A DNA stretch of 64,000 bases from Haloferax mucosum ATCC BAA-1512. GTDB lineage: Archaea; Halobacteriota; Halobacteria; Halobacteriales; Haloferacaceae. The notes beneath the pieces are model-generated. The model was not told the DNA's origin, made no database searches, and saw only the letters and a program-made list of their open reading frames with translations. The stretch covers positions 157,794 through 221,793 of the forward strand of contig NZ_AOLN01000010.1 of NCBI RefSeq assembly GCF_000337815.1. Direction: 5' to 3'. Below are positions 7,117 to 15,371 of this stretch, piece by piece (position 1 is the stretch's first letter; every line of letters begins with the position of its first letter). The translations under genes were made by a program, and so were the position numbers.

Positions 7117-8481
7117 TCAGACTCTCCCATTCGAGTTCGCTTTCTCTGGTCGGACCGACCCGATTTGGTCTATCCGATTTTCGCCTTCCGTCTCGTCGTT
7201 CGTTTCGACGTCGCTCACGTTGAGTTGTCCGTCCGTGGTTCGCACCACTGCGTTCAGATACTCGGACATCGCGTAGGCCATCCACGCCTGCGCCCACCGC
7301 ATCAACGTCGTCTTGGCGGTGTAGAACCGGTGTTTTCGGTAGTAGAAGCGACCGTCACCGGCGTAGAGGTTTTCGAGCGTCCACGACAGGATTCGGGATG
7401 CGGTTTCGAGGTCGGCGGCGGCGGTAAAGACCGCTATCGCCGTGGCAGACGCGTGAATATCTCGGGGGTAGGCCTTCGACTCGTCCCAATTCGGTGCGCC
7501 GTCCGGTTCGAACAGGACGGTTCGATAGAATTCGAGCCCTCGTTCGGTCGTCTCGTCGTACCGCGACGACCCGGTGACGGCTCTGTACCTGAGGAAGGCA
7601 TCGATGATGAACCCGTTGTGGTGGTTGTCCATCGAGAGGTGCGAACTGGAGGCGGGCACCCTGTAGGTCCACCCACCGATGGGTGCTTGCTGAGACGCGA
7701 TAAAGTCGAGAATCGCAGTCGCGCGTTCGAGGTCGTCCTCGTCGCCGTACTGCTCGTAGATGTCCACGAGGAGTCGGGCACCGAGCGCACCGGAATTGAG
7801 GGTGTAGTAGGTATCCGGATGGTTCATGTGATAGTTGATTTTCGCACCGCCGTCAACTTCCCTGTAGTCGAGGTCCTCGACGACGAACTCGGATGCCGTC
7901 CGCGCGATTGGCCCGTAAATCGGGTCGTGTGGTGCGGCGGCTAAAAGCGCCTTAACGGCGAACGATGTCGAGACGACGTCCGGGTCGTTCGGGACGCCCT
8001 TCTTTTCGAGGTGTTGTATCTCGTGTTTGTGACCGCCACAGAATCCGTGATAGCCGACACTTCGGTTCTGTACGAGCCAATCGGCGAGTGCTTTCGCCTC
8101 CGACAGGTAGTCGGTTGACTGCTCGCGCTCTGTCTCCTGTGCGAACTGATGGGCGTTGAGATTTGCCAGCGCAAACAGGGATGTCCCCTTGTAGTTGCGC
8201 CGCTGTTCGATGAGTAAGAGTGGCCGGATGTTTATCGGCGGGCGCTTCGCCAACTCTTGGATGGCGAGGTTCACCCACCGGCTTTCGAACGGGAGCGCCT
8301 GTAGCAGTTTACTGCTCATCCCGTCTCCGTAATCCCATCCTTTGTAGTCTCGTGTTCGCGCGTACGCGAGCGTCGCGTCGAGTACGTCCGGTAACCACCG
8401 GTCACCGAACGAAAGCAGTGCTTGTCGGTCCTCGTATGTGGTTACGTTGCGGTCGGAAACGAGTGAACTTCGTTGTACCAT
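7117..8481 (-). CDS. Alpha/alpha-toroid (six-hairpin-like) protein of unknown substrate
   Basis: A 454-residue soluble protein, rich in repeated helical hairpins. Segments such as LADWLVQNRSVGYHGFCGGH, YYTLNSGALGARLLVDIYEQ, AILDFIASQQAPIGGWTYRV and MDNHHNGFIIDAFLRY have the spacing of (alpha/alpha)6 barrels found in glycoside hydrolases, polysaccharide lyases and terpene-cyclase-like proteins. A C-terminal acidic tail (about 40 residues) looks disordered. I cannot assign a catalytic pair. It is divergent from the phosphodiesterase gene at 8738; both sit in a run of genes that may act on surface or extracellular carbohydrates. Function is unassigned. Confidence 0.7.
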   Translation of the reverse strand: MVQRSSLVSDRNVTTYEDRQALLSFGDRWLPDVLDATLAYARTRDYKGWDYGDGMSSKLLQALPFESRWVNLAIQELAKRPPINIRPLLLIEQRRNYKGTSLFALANLNAHQFAQETEREQSTDYLSEAKALADWLVQNRSVGYHGFCGGHKHEIQHLEKKGVPNDPDVVSTSFAVKALLAAAPHDPIYGPIARTASEFVVEDLDYREVDGGAKINYHMNHPDTYYTLNSGALGARLLVDIYEQYGDEDDLERATAILDFIASQQAPIGGWTYRVPASSSHLSMDNHHNGFIIDAFLRYRAVTGSSRYDETTERGLEFYRTVLFEPDGAPNWDESKAYPRDIHASATAIAVFTAAADLETASRILSWTLENLYAGDGRFYYRKHRFYTAKTTLMRWAQAWMAYAMSEYLNAVVRTTDGQLNVSDVETNDETEGENRIDQIGSVRPEKANSNGRV

Positions 8482-8737
8482 ACTCCTGTGTTGACAGACA
8501 GACTTTGACGGCTTTGTTACGTGCGCCCTACGCGACCCAGCAGTCGGTCACAGCGACGCTTGCGGCTGAAAACAGCGGTTAGGTGCCCGCCCGAGATGGA
8601 GCGAGCCCGAACCAAAATCCCCCGCAATGGTTAGTATGCCACTTTGATTCCGCCCCGGTCACTAGTGGTTAACTTCCGATTTGCGACCGCTCTTGAAGAC
8701 GGTACATAACAAAACGCGACAATATCGTTCTACGACC

Positions 8738-10366
8738 ATGAGTAACGGCCAGACAGGAACACTACACACACTGTTGGTCGGCCTAGACGCCGCGTGTCTC
8801 CCGGTTTTACGACCATTGTTCGACGAAGGAAAAATTCCGACACTCCATTCGATTTTCACGAACGGGACCTACGCACCCCTTGAATCACAAATCCCTCCGT
8901 GGACGGCCAGCGCGTGGCCGTCACTGTACACCGGCATGAATCCGGGGAAACACGGGGTGTTCGACTTTCTTTCATTTCAGGGACACGAGTGGAGCGTCGT
9001 CAACGGAAGCCACGTCCGCGAGCGGACGCTCTGGGAGATTCTCGACTACCACGGCTATTCGAGCGTCGTCGTCAATGCACCGGTAACCCACCCGACACGT
9101 CCATTCAACGGCGCGCTCGTTCCGGGTTACACCGCCCCCGAGAACCCGGAGGGCTACCCTGCAGGAATTGTAGACGACGTGCGCGATGCGGTTGGTGACT
9201 ATCGCGTGTACCCCCGAGACCCGTCACCGGATGACGAAGCGGCGAGCGACCGCTACTGTGAACTCGTCAACATGAGAGGTGACGCGTTCCAATACCTCCT
9301 AGACCGGTTCGAGCCAGATTTCGGATTCATTCAGTTCCAACAGACAGACACCGTCTTCCACGAGCGACCCGGTGACCTCGACTCGGTTCGTGACATCTAC
9401 GCCGCGGTTGACCGGCAACTCGCCGCAATTCTCGACGCGTACCGCCCCGAAAACGTGTTCGTCGTCAGCGACCACGGGATGGGAGAATACGACGGATACG
9501 AGTTCCGCGTCAACGAATTTCTCTCCCGACACGGATACGTTCGAACCGTCAACGGCGGCCAAGGGATGCCGACGTGGGCGACTGTTCGTGACTCGAAGCT
9601 CAGGGCTGGCGTGGACGCCCAGTCGGTCAAACAAGGTCTTCACGTAAAGGCGATACAACTGCTCGCCCGAACCGGGCTGACGAGCCAACGAATCGGCGCG
9701 CTTCTCGAATACGTCGGTCTCGACGAACTCGTTGCAAGTCGTATCCCCACAGCAATCATCAGCGCCGGCACCCGCCAGGTGGATTTCGAACGTTCGATTG
9801 CGTATCTCCGTTCGCGCACGGAACTCGGTATCAGAATCAACCTCGAAGGGAGAGAGCCGAGCGGTATCGTTCCGCCGGACGACTACGAGTCGATTCGCAC
9901 CGAACTCATCGAACTTCTGCAAGCGGTCACGGACCCGGATGGGAACCCGGTCTTCGACGACGTCGCACCGCGCGAAGCCTACCTCAACGGGCCAAAAGAG
10001 GACGCGGCAGTCGATATCGTCCTCGTCCCGCGCAACTTCGACCAGTTCCTTTCGTCGATGCTCGCAGACCGGGTTTTCGGTGACCCCTCCGAACCGTGGA
10101 ACCACAAACTCTACGGCATCGTAGCCGCAGTCGGACACGATATCGACACGGGGGCGAGTCTCGAAGGCGCGCATCTCTTCGATATCGCACCGACGATTCT
10201 CGCCGCCTTCGGCGTCGAGACCGACGACCGAATGGACGGTCAGGTGCTCCCTATCGTTGACCCGGTGGGTCAGACGGCGTACCCCGACCCCGACGTTCAG
10301 GACGTCAGCGAGACGAACAACTCTGCCGTCGAAGAACGCCTCGCAAACCTCGGATACCTCGAATAA
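8738..10366 (+). CDS. Alkaline phosphatase superfamily phosphodiesterase (type I nucleotide pyrophosphatase-like)
   Basis: A 542-residue protein with the metal and nucleophile signatures of the type I phosphodiesterase/nucleotide pyrophosphatase family. These are GLDAACLPVL at the N-terminus (first metal ligand), PPWTASAWPSLYTGMNPGKH (Thr nucleophile), FIQFQQTDTVFHE and VVSDHGMGEYDGYE (Asp-His ligands), and a late GAHLFDIAPTIL. It likely cleaves a phosphodiester or phosphate from a nucleotide, lipid or sugar derivative. There is no signal peptide or membrane segment, so it is probably cytoplasmic. The start at 8738 (MSNGQTGTLHTLLVGLD) is preferred over an upstream ATG at 8681 because family similarity begins there. 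Haloarchaeal homologues often sit in polysaccharide gene clusters. Confidence 0.88.
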   Translation: MSNGQTGTLHTLLVGLDAACLPVLRPLFDEGKIPTLHSIFTNGTYAPLESQIPPWTASAWPSLYTGMNPGKHGVFDFLSFQGHEWSVVNGSHVRERTLWEILDYHGYSSVVVNAPVTHPTRPFNGALVPGYTAPENPEGYPAGIVDDVRDAVGDYRVYPRDPSPDDEAASDRYCELVNMRGDAFQYLLDRFEPDFGFIQFQQTDTVFHERPGDLDSVRDIYAAVDRQLAAILDAYRPENVFVVSDHGMGEYDGYEFRVNEFLSRHGYVRTVNGGQGMPTWATVRDSKLRAGVDAQSVKQGLHVKAIQLLARTGLTSQRIGALLEYVGLDELVASRIPTAIISAGTRQVDFERSIAYLRSRTELGIRINLEGREPSGIVPPDDYESIRTELIELLQAVTDPDGNPVFDDVAPREAYLNGPKEDAAVDIVLVPRNFDQFLSSMLADRVFGDPSEPWNHKLYGIVAAVGHDIDTGASLEGAHLFDIAPTILAAFGVETDDRMDGQVLPIVDPVGQTAYPDPDVQDVSETNNSAVEERLANLGYLE

Positions 10367-10468
10367 GGCTGATACAAAATCCGAGTGGAATACACACCCA
10401 CTCGTGTCTCTCTGCACTGGAACCGTGCATCTCGGGCACCTCGGCAGGTAACACGTCCAACCAGGTAG

Positions 10469-11332
10469 TCACACCCTCGCCAACACGTCTTCGACGTGCT
10501 TCTTTCCGAGCGCAATCGTATCGTAATCCTCCGTTCCGATTTCGAGCGTCGCCGTCCCCGACCAGTTGGTCTCTGCGAGTCCCGACAGCACCGTTTCGAA
10601 GTCGATATGTCCCATTCCGACCGGGAGATGTTCGTCACCGCCGCCGCGGGTATCGACGAGGTGGAGATGGCTGATTCGCCCGGCGTGGTCACGAATGAAC
10701 CCCGCCATATCTTGTTCGTCCATCCCGGTGAGGAGTGCGTGACTCGTGTCGAACGTCATCGAGGCGTCGGAGTAGCGCTCCAGTAACGCCGGAAACGTCG
10801 TCACGTCGTAATAACTGGAGACGAGATTTTCGAGACACGGTTCGACGCCACGGTCTACCGCCGCAGGGACGAGTTCGTCTACGCTATCGTGAATGTACTC
10901 GCGGCGTTCTGCGTCGGACCAGCCGATGTCCCACGCATCCGAAGACGGATGAAACACGACCTTTGTCGCGCCGAGATCTGCCGCGAGGTCCATCCCCGCG
11001 ACGAACTCGGCGACTGCCCCCTCTCGAACCGGAGTAAACGGCGACCCGGGGTCAACGGTAAATGGGAGGTGAACGACGAGATCAACTCCGGCATCTTCGA
11101 GCGCCGTCCGCATCGAATCTCGTCTGTCCGCGATTCGCTCCCGGGCGTACTTCCCGTCGAGCAGGAGTTCGATATAGTCGAATCCCTCGTCTGCGGCCCA
11201 CCTGACGCTCTCGCCGAACGGCATTTCGAGACCGACGGTAAACCCGAGGTCGATATCGACTCCTCCGCCGTCTCCGCTATCGGCATTCGATTTCACGGGT
11301 TCTCGACTGGCCTCCAACCCAGTAAAATACAT
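10469..11332 (-). CDS. Sugar phosphate isomerase/epimerase-like TIM barrel (AP endonuclease 2 family)
   Basis: A 287-residue xylose-isomerase-like TIM barrel. Supporting strands are FDYIELLLDG, VDLVVHLPFTV, KVVFHPSS, CLENLVSSYYD, MTFDTSHALLTG and ISHLHLVDTRGGGDEHLPVG, which carry the Glu/His/Asp metal ligands of the superfamily. It probably isomerises or epimerises a sugar or cyclitol, or cleaves DNA as in endonuclease IV, but the sugar branch is more likely from the LEIGTEDYD ending. The first 27 residues before DIDLGFTVGLEMPFG are weakly conserved, so the true start may be slightly downstream. It converges with the phosphodiesterase gene. Confidence 0.82.
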   Translation of the reverse strand: MYFTGLEASREPVKSNADSGDGGGVDIDLGFTVGLEMPFGESVRWAADEGFDYIELLLDGKYARERIADRRDSMRTALEDAGVDLVVHLPFTVDPGSPFTPVREGAVAEFVAGMDLAADLGATKVVFHPSSDAWDIGWSDAERREYIHDSVDELVPAAVDRGVEPCLENLVSSYYDVTTFPALLERYSDASMTFDTSHALLTGMDEQDMAGFIRDHAGRISHLHLVDTRGGGDEHLPVGMGHIDFETVLSGLAETNWSGTATLEIGTEDYDTIALGKKHVEDVLARV

Positions 11333-11454
11333 CGGTAAGCCATCGCAATAGCAAATAACGCTCCATCACAATAGCAAACCACTCCTCTCCGAAAACGTTG
11401 TGACGCTCAGTTTAGACGGCAACTCCCTGACTGCCGTGTTCCAGTTGACGCGTT

Positions 11455-11838
11455 CTACAAGACGTACCGCTCGTAGACGTGAAATAGACCAACCGTGAGT
11501 ACGAGCGAACCAAACAGCCCCGGGAAAACCGCCGCCTCTTCTGGAATCCCGACCCAGTGGCCGATACTCGCACCCAGTCCAAATCCAAGCCCAACCCCGT
11601 TTAGCGCGACGAGACTTTTCGCACTGGTGTTTACGAATCTCTCTATCAGGGATACTCCTCCAAACAAGAGAAGCGACCCGCTGACCACTGCGACCAACAT
11701 TTCGATGGGGTTCAACAGGAGTGTCGGTCCCGAACGAAGGTACCAGTAGGGAACCAAGGGAAGGTAGAGTACGAACAGAATTAGCAGGTAGTGAAACAAC
11801 CTGACTCGAATTTTCGTCTGTTGAGTGTTCTCCGCCAC
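11455..11838 (-). CDS. Small polytopic membrane protein, unrecognised
   Basis: 127 residues with about four hydrophobic segments (LFHYLLILFVLYLPLVPYWY, LLNPIEMLVAVVSGSLLLFG, LVALNGVGLGFGLGASIGHW and AAVFPGLFGSLVLTVGLFHV). No catalytic motif is seen. The upstream leader on its strand is a purine-rich tract (complement of 11856-11924). It is not in an operon with its neighbours. Function is unknown. Confidence 0.65.
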   Translation of the reverse strand: MAENTQQTKIRVRLFHYLLILFVLYLPLVPYWYLRSGPTLLLNPIEMLVAVVSGSLLLFGGVSLIERFVNTSAKSLVALNGVGLGFGLGASIGHWVGIPEEAAVFPGLFGSLVLTVGLFHVYERYVL

Positions 11839-11924
11839 ACCTCGATTTCCCCGCCGCTACTATTCTCTGTTTCCCTCTCTCTTCTCTTTTCCTCGTCTCT
11901 TTTCTCTTCCTTTTTCATCTCTCT

Positions 11925-12048
11925 GGCTCTGTTAGAATCATTTATCGTTGATATTGTGGGGAGTCGCCCTTCCACAGGTTTTCGCGGGTCCTGTTGGAAA
12001 CTCACTCCTCAGCAAATCGCAAGACGTGAGGTGGATTTCAACAGAGCC
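11925..12048. mobile_element. MITE-like or relic insertion element with terminal inverted repeats
   Basis: The left end reads GGCTCTGTTAGAATCA and the right end, complemented, reads GGCTCTGTTGAAATCCA: 13 of the first 15 bases match. The element is 124 bases and encodes no transposase. GGCTCTGTTGAAATC-like ends are familiar from haloarchaeal insertion sequences, but I cannot name the family. No clear target duplication flanks it. It sits just beyond the end of the aldo/keto reductase gene. Confidence 0.6.
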
Positions 12049-12060
12049 TCCCGTTTCACT

Positions 12061-13071
12061 CTATAGCCCGGCGTACGGACCTTCCTTCGATTCGGTCAAC
12101 CGGTCTACTTGTTCGTCCGAGAGTTCGATTGTCGCGGCTTCGAGATTCTCGGTCAACTGCTCGACGGTGCGCGCGCCGACGATTGGGGCCGTCACGCCGC
12201 GTCGATGCATGAGCCACGCCAGCGCCGTTTGCGCCAGCGTCGCGTCCACCTCGTCGGCGACGGCTTCGAGTTCGTCGTGTACGTCGAAGTTCTCTGCTGT
12301 GAGATACGTCCGCTCGAACCGGCTGGATTCGGCGGCCCGCGACTCGCCGGTAAGTCCCTCTTCGCGGGTGTACTTTCCGGTCAAAAACCCCTGTCCGAGC
12401 GGACTCCACGGACAGACCGCGATGCCGTACGACCGGGCCATTCCGAGGTAATTCCCTTCGATTTCGCGGTCAACGAGGTTGTACCGGGGTTGCGCGACGG
12501 TGAATGGTTCCCATCCCGCTTCGCGGGCGATTTCGTTCGCCATTGCGACTTTCCACGCGTTCGGTCGGAGCGTCGAAGCCCCGAGATAGTGGACTTTCCC
12601 GTCTTCGACGAGTCCGTTGAGCGTCTTCATCATCTCACGTGCTGGAGTGTCGTCGTCCCAGCGGTGGATGTACAGCACGTCGATGTAGTCGGTTCCGAGG
12701 CGGTCGAGTAGCGCGTCGATTCGGTGCCGGATGTTCTTTCGGTTCGTTCCCCGACTGTTCGGGTCGCCGGGGCGAATCTGCCAGTAAATCTTCGACGCAA
12801 TCGTGAACCGCTCTCGGTCTCTGTCTTCGAGCCATTCTCCGATCCAGCGCTCGCTTTCTCCGCCGCCGTACACGTCCGCAGTATCGATGAAACGACCGCC
12901 TGCGGCCTCGTAAGCGTCTAGCAACTCGTGTGCGCGGTCTGCTCCGATTTCGACGTTCCCCTGTTCGGTCTCTTTTCCGAACCGCCACGTCCCGAACTGG
13001 AGTTCGCTCGTCTGTAGCCCCGTCTCTCCGAGCGGAACGAATCCCAGTTCGATGTTTTCGAGCGTCGTCAT
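12061..13071 (-). CDS. Aldo/keto reductase
   Basis: A 336-residue NAD(P)H-dependent oxidoreductase with a TIM barrel. The catalytic tetrad is visible: Asp and Tyr in FIDTADVYGGGESERWIGEW, Lys in FTIASKIYW, and His in YIDVLYIHRWD. The cofactor-binding end is present in the late LMHRRGVTAPIVGARTVEQL segment. It likely reduces sugar or aliphatic aldehydes; substrate not predictable. It lies downstream of the spo0M-like gene in the same direction, but an 18-bp palindrome and a 121-base gap separate them, so it probably has its own promoter. Confidence 0.93.
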   Translation of the reverse strand: MTTLENIELGFVPLGETGLQTSELQFGTWRFGKETEQGNVEIGADRAHELLDAYEAAGGRFIDTADVYGGGESERWIGEWLEDRDRERFTIASKIYWQIRPGDPNSRGTNRKNIRHRIDALLDRLGTDYIDVLYIHRWDDDTPAREMMKTLNGLVEDGKVHYLGASTLRPNAWKVAMANEIAREAGWEPFTVAQPRYNLVDREIEGNYLGMARSYGIAVCPWSPLGQGFLTGKYTREEGLTGESRAAESSRFERTYLTAENFDVHDELEAVADEVDATLAQTALAWLMHRRGVTAPIVGARTVEQLTENLEAATIELSDEQVDRLTESKEGPYAGL

Positions 13072-13130
13072 AGCCGTCCGTAGGTACGGTAAATCCCCGC
13101 AAAAGTATTCGGTCGCCGGAAAGCACGCGG

Positions 13131-13148
13131 GTGACGCACGTGCGTCAC
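13131..13148. promoter_or_regulatory. 18-bp perfect palindrome
   Basis: GTGACGCACGTGCGTCAC is a perfect palindrome, 60 bases upstream of the aldo/keto reductase start and just after the stop of the spo0M-like gene. It could be an operator for the reductase gene or a transcript-end hairpin for spo0M; the lack of a loop favours protein binding. Confidence 0.55.
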
Positions 13149-13192
13149 TAGCCCGTCCGTCGCGTTCGGAGGCCGATTGCTGTTGGACGGAT

Positions 13193-13930
13193 TCAGGCGT
13201 TGTTCCGAATCAGCGTTTCGAGGTCGTTGCGAACCTTGGCGACGTCCGTGGTCCGAATCGTCGTTTGGACTGTTCGCTCGTCGAGGTCACCGAGTTCGCT
13301 AAGAATTCCGCCCCGGCGATCGACTTCGACGAACAGTTCGAGCGAATCGGCGCTCGGTCGCGGAATCACTTCGAGTTCGTCGAGTGCGCCGCTGAACTCG
13401 CCCGACGTCGGACGGAACTCGAACTCCTGAATGAACCGCCGATTCGACGTGAAGTAACTGTGCGGGTCGGCCTCGCACTCGGCGCTGTGAAGCGAAAAGC
13501 CGAGCTCGTCGAGTGCGTCGAAGACCGCTTGGAGGCGCGGTTCGGGTCGGACGTTCAGATAGTCTTTGTCTTCGGGGTCAACGGCCCGCTTGATGTCGAG
13601 TTCCGTTTCGATCCACACGTCGGCGTTCCCGAGTGTGACGGGCGTCGAGTACGGAATGTCGAGCGAGACGGATCGCGTCTCTTCTTCGTCGGCTTCGATG
13701 GTAAGCCCTTCTGCGAGTGTGTACTGTTTGATGTCTACCTCTCGGTAGCCCTCGTCTGTTCGGTATCGCGTTTCCAGTTCGAACCGAACCGTCCCGATAT
13801 CTTGTTCAACGGTGCCACCCGTGATGTGTACCTCTGCATCGACCGTCTCGCCCGGACGAACCGTGTCGGAGGGGAGAACGGTGTCAACGGTTGCATTGCC
13901 AATTCCAATACTTGCGAGGACCTTCTTCAT
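13193..13930 (-). CDS. Spo0M-like (SpoOM, arrestin-fold) protein
   Basis: A 245-residue protein matching the sporulation-control Spo0M family throughout. It begins MKKVLASIGIGNATVDTVLP, has the beta-rich segment TVDAEVHITGGTVEQDIGTV and the SLDIPYSTPVTLG turn, and ends in the FEFRPTSGEFSGALDELEVI and VEVDRRGGIL strands. In bacteria Spo0M is an arrestin-like scaffold; haloarchaea do not sporulate and the role there is unknown. Monocistronic by spacing. Confidence 0.93.
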   Translation of the reverse strand: MKKVLASIGIGNATVDTVLPSDTVRPGETVDAEVHITGGTVEQDIGTVRFELETRYRTDEGYREVDIKQYTLAEGLTIEADEEETRSVSLDIPYSTPVTLGNADVWIETELDIKRAVDPEDKDYLNVRPEPRLQAVFDALDELGFSLHSAECEADPHSYFTSNRRFIQEFEFRPTSGEFSGALDELEVIPRPSADSLELFVEVDRRGGILSELGDLDERTVQTTIRTTDVAKVRNDLETLIRNNA

Positions 13931-14236
13931 TGTTGCAGACCAACGGTTTGTCCAGCGGCGTAATGTACTTAGTGGCTTTTCTGTGGCTCGGTCACACTGT
14001 GCATTATTTTGGGATCATCTGAAAAATCCGGACTATCCATATATTCTGAATTATCTGAATAACCTAAACTACCTATTACTTATTTTTCTAACTTACTAAT
14101 TAGTCAGTCACGTAGGTAGCTATATATGGGGTATAGGACGGCTTAGAAACTAGGGTGTCAAAATGGGGACACGGAAATCCACCAAACTAACTAACTAACC
14201 AATTAGTTTATCACGCTGAGTTCACCTAGGTAGCGT
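13931..14236. promoter_or_regulatory. AT-rich regulatory region with two palindromes
   Basis: A 306-base AT-rich gap between divergent genes. It contains ACTAATTAGT (14095-14104, perfect palindrome) and AACTAA-CCAA-TTAGTT (14193-14208, perfect arms). Each is followed by a TCAC-TAGGTAGC-like sequence (near 14106-14120 and 14225-14235), so the two halves look like a duplicated regulatory unit. A TATATA stretch lies at 14121-14126. It could control the small membrane gene at 14237 and the TetR gene behind it. Confidence 0.5.
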
Positions 14237-14389
14237 ATGGAACGAGCCGTCTACCCCGTTCAGAATAACTCCTCGAACACCGAGATGGGTCTTATCGGAA
14301 CGTTCATCGTCGCAGGGTTGTTCGTCCTGTCCATTCCGCTCCTCCCGTTTATCCTCCTCGGACTGCTCAAACAGAAGCTCTCGGGCTGA
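14237..14389 (+). CDS. 50-residue haloarchaeal membrane protein
   Basis: MERAVYPVQNNSSNTEMGLI followed by a hydrophobic segment and a short KQKLSG tail: one or two membrane passes. Codon use (GC at third positions) is normal for the host. I recall this VQNNSSNTEMGLIGTF pattern as conserved in small haloarchaeal proteins, but the function is unknown. It precedes the TetR gene by 96 bases in the same direction and follows the two palindromes. Confidence 0.7.
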   Translation: MERAVYPVQNNSSNTEMGLIGTFIVAGLFVLSIPLLPFILLGLLKQKLSG

Positions 14390-14485
14390 TCGGGACGGCC
14401 GACCGACGGCGTCTATAGAGCACTAGACTCCACATAGCCGAACGCGTTGCGAACTGTTATCCGAGTCACGGAGTAGTTGTTGGTA

Positions 14486-15088
14486 ATGACCGATTCAGCA
14501 GGCGAGACCCCCGCGACTCCGAACGAGGAAATCATGCGGGCGACCTATCGGGCACTCCGGAAAGAGGGCTATACGAACCTCACTATCAAGCAAATCGCCG
14601 AGGAGTACGGCAAATCGACCGCCGCGGTTCACTACTACTACGAGACGAAAGACGACCTTCTCGTCGCATTTCTCAACTACCTCATCGAACTCTATGTCGA
14701 TGAAATCAACCAGATAGAGACGACCGACCCACGGGAACGGCTGGAACTCTTGCTCGACGAACTGCTCTGCAAACCGAAAGACCATCTCCATCTTCTGGGC
14801 GCACTGCTGGCGATGCGAAGTCAGACACCACACAACCAGGCGTTCCGCGAGCGGTTCAAACAGAACGACGAGTACATTCAATACACTCTCAAGGCGGCGA
14901 TTAACCACGGCATCGACGAAGGTGTGTTCGAGGAGCGAGACCCCTCTCACACCACGCACGCGCTGATGAGCATCATCGACGGTGGCCGAACTCGTGCGGT
15001 CGTGCTCGACGACCCGGACGAACTGGACGTAGCGAGGGAGACGGCGGCAGAATACGTCGATAGCATCGTCGCCAAAGAGCGCGTGTGA
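14486..15088 (+). CDS. TetR/AcrR family transcriptional regulator
   Basis: 200 residues. The N-terminal helix-turn-helix is clear: IMRATYRALRKEGYTNLTIK followed by QIAEEYGKSTAAVHYYYETKDDLLVAF (about residues 15-62). The C-terminal ligand domain begins at FLNYLIELYVDEI and resembles haloarchaeal TetR proteins with the LLGALLAMRSQ segment. ATG at 14486 is preferred over the TTG at 14477. It likely binds the AATTAGT-type palindromes upstream of 14237, as TetR proteins often regulate adjacent genes; that link is inference. Confidence 0.92.
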   Translation: MTDSAGETPATPNEEIMRATYRALRKEGYTNLTIKQIAEEYGKSTAAVHYYYETKDDLLVAFLNYLIELYVDEINQIETTDPRERLELLLDELLCKPKDHLHLLGALLAMRSQTPHNQAFRERFKQNDEYIQYTLKAAINHGIDEGVFEERDPSHTTHALMSIIDGGRTRAVVLDDPDELDVARETAAEYVDSIVAKERV

Positions 15089-15190
15089 CCCCGGGACCCG
15101 CTTGGGTCTGCTCCCCCCTCGCGGCACTCATTTTTACTCCCGCGTCCTATCGATTCTAGAATAGCAGACACCCACTCCACAGTTTATACA

Positions 15191-15310
15191 CTGACAAAAT
15201 ATTCAACAACCTATGGCACGCGATTGTCTGGCAAAATCGCGGTCGTTACGGGTGAAAGTAGCGGTATCGGCCAAACGACGCGAAACCTTTTCAACAAGCA
15301 GACATTCTAA
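15191..15310 (+). pseudogene. Short-chain dehydrogenase (SDR) N-terminal relic
   Basis: In the frame starting at 15224 the DNA reads LSGKIAVVTGESSGIGQTTR, the classic SDR Rossmann start with the TGxxxGIG motif. A TAA stop follows at 15308 after LFNKQTF. Nothing downstream continues the SDR fold and no ATG precedes it in frame, so this is a decayed fragment of about 30 codons. The open frame beginning ATG at 15213 is a different, meaningless frame. Confidence 0.7.
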
Positions 15311-15371
15311 CTACCCCGATTTGTGCTGTTCTGGGCTTTCTTGTTTGGTCAACCGACAGCCTTGCGGCGAC

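Noticed and set aside
9299..10417. 372-codon minus-strand frame under the phosphodiesterase gene
   Set aside because: Shadow of a gene with well-placed catalytic motifs.
11791..12066. 91-codon plus-strand frame with a hydrophobic run
   Set aside because: The hydrophobic run comes from a pyrimidine-rich tract (Leu/Ser/Phe codons) and it runs into the MITE-like element.
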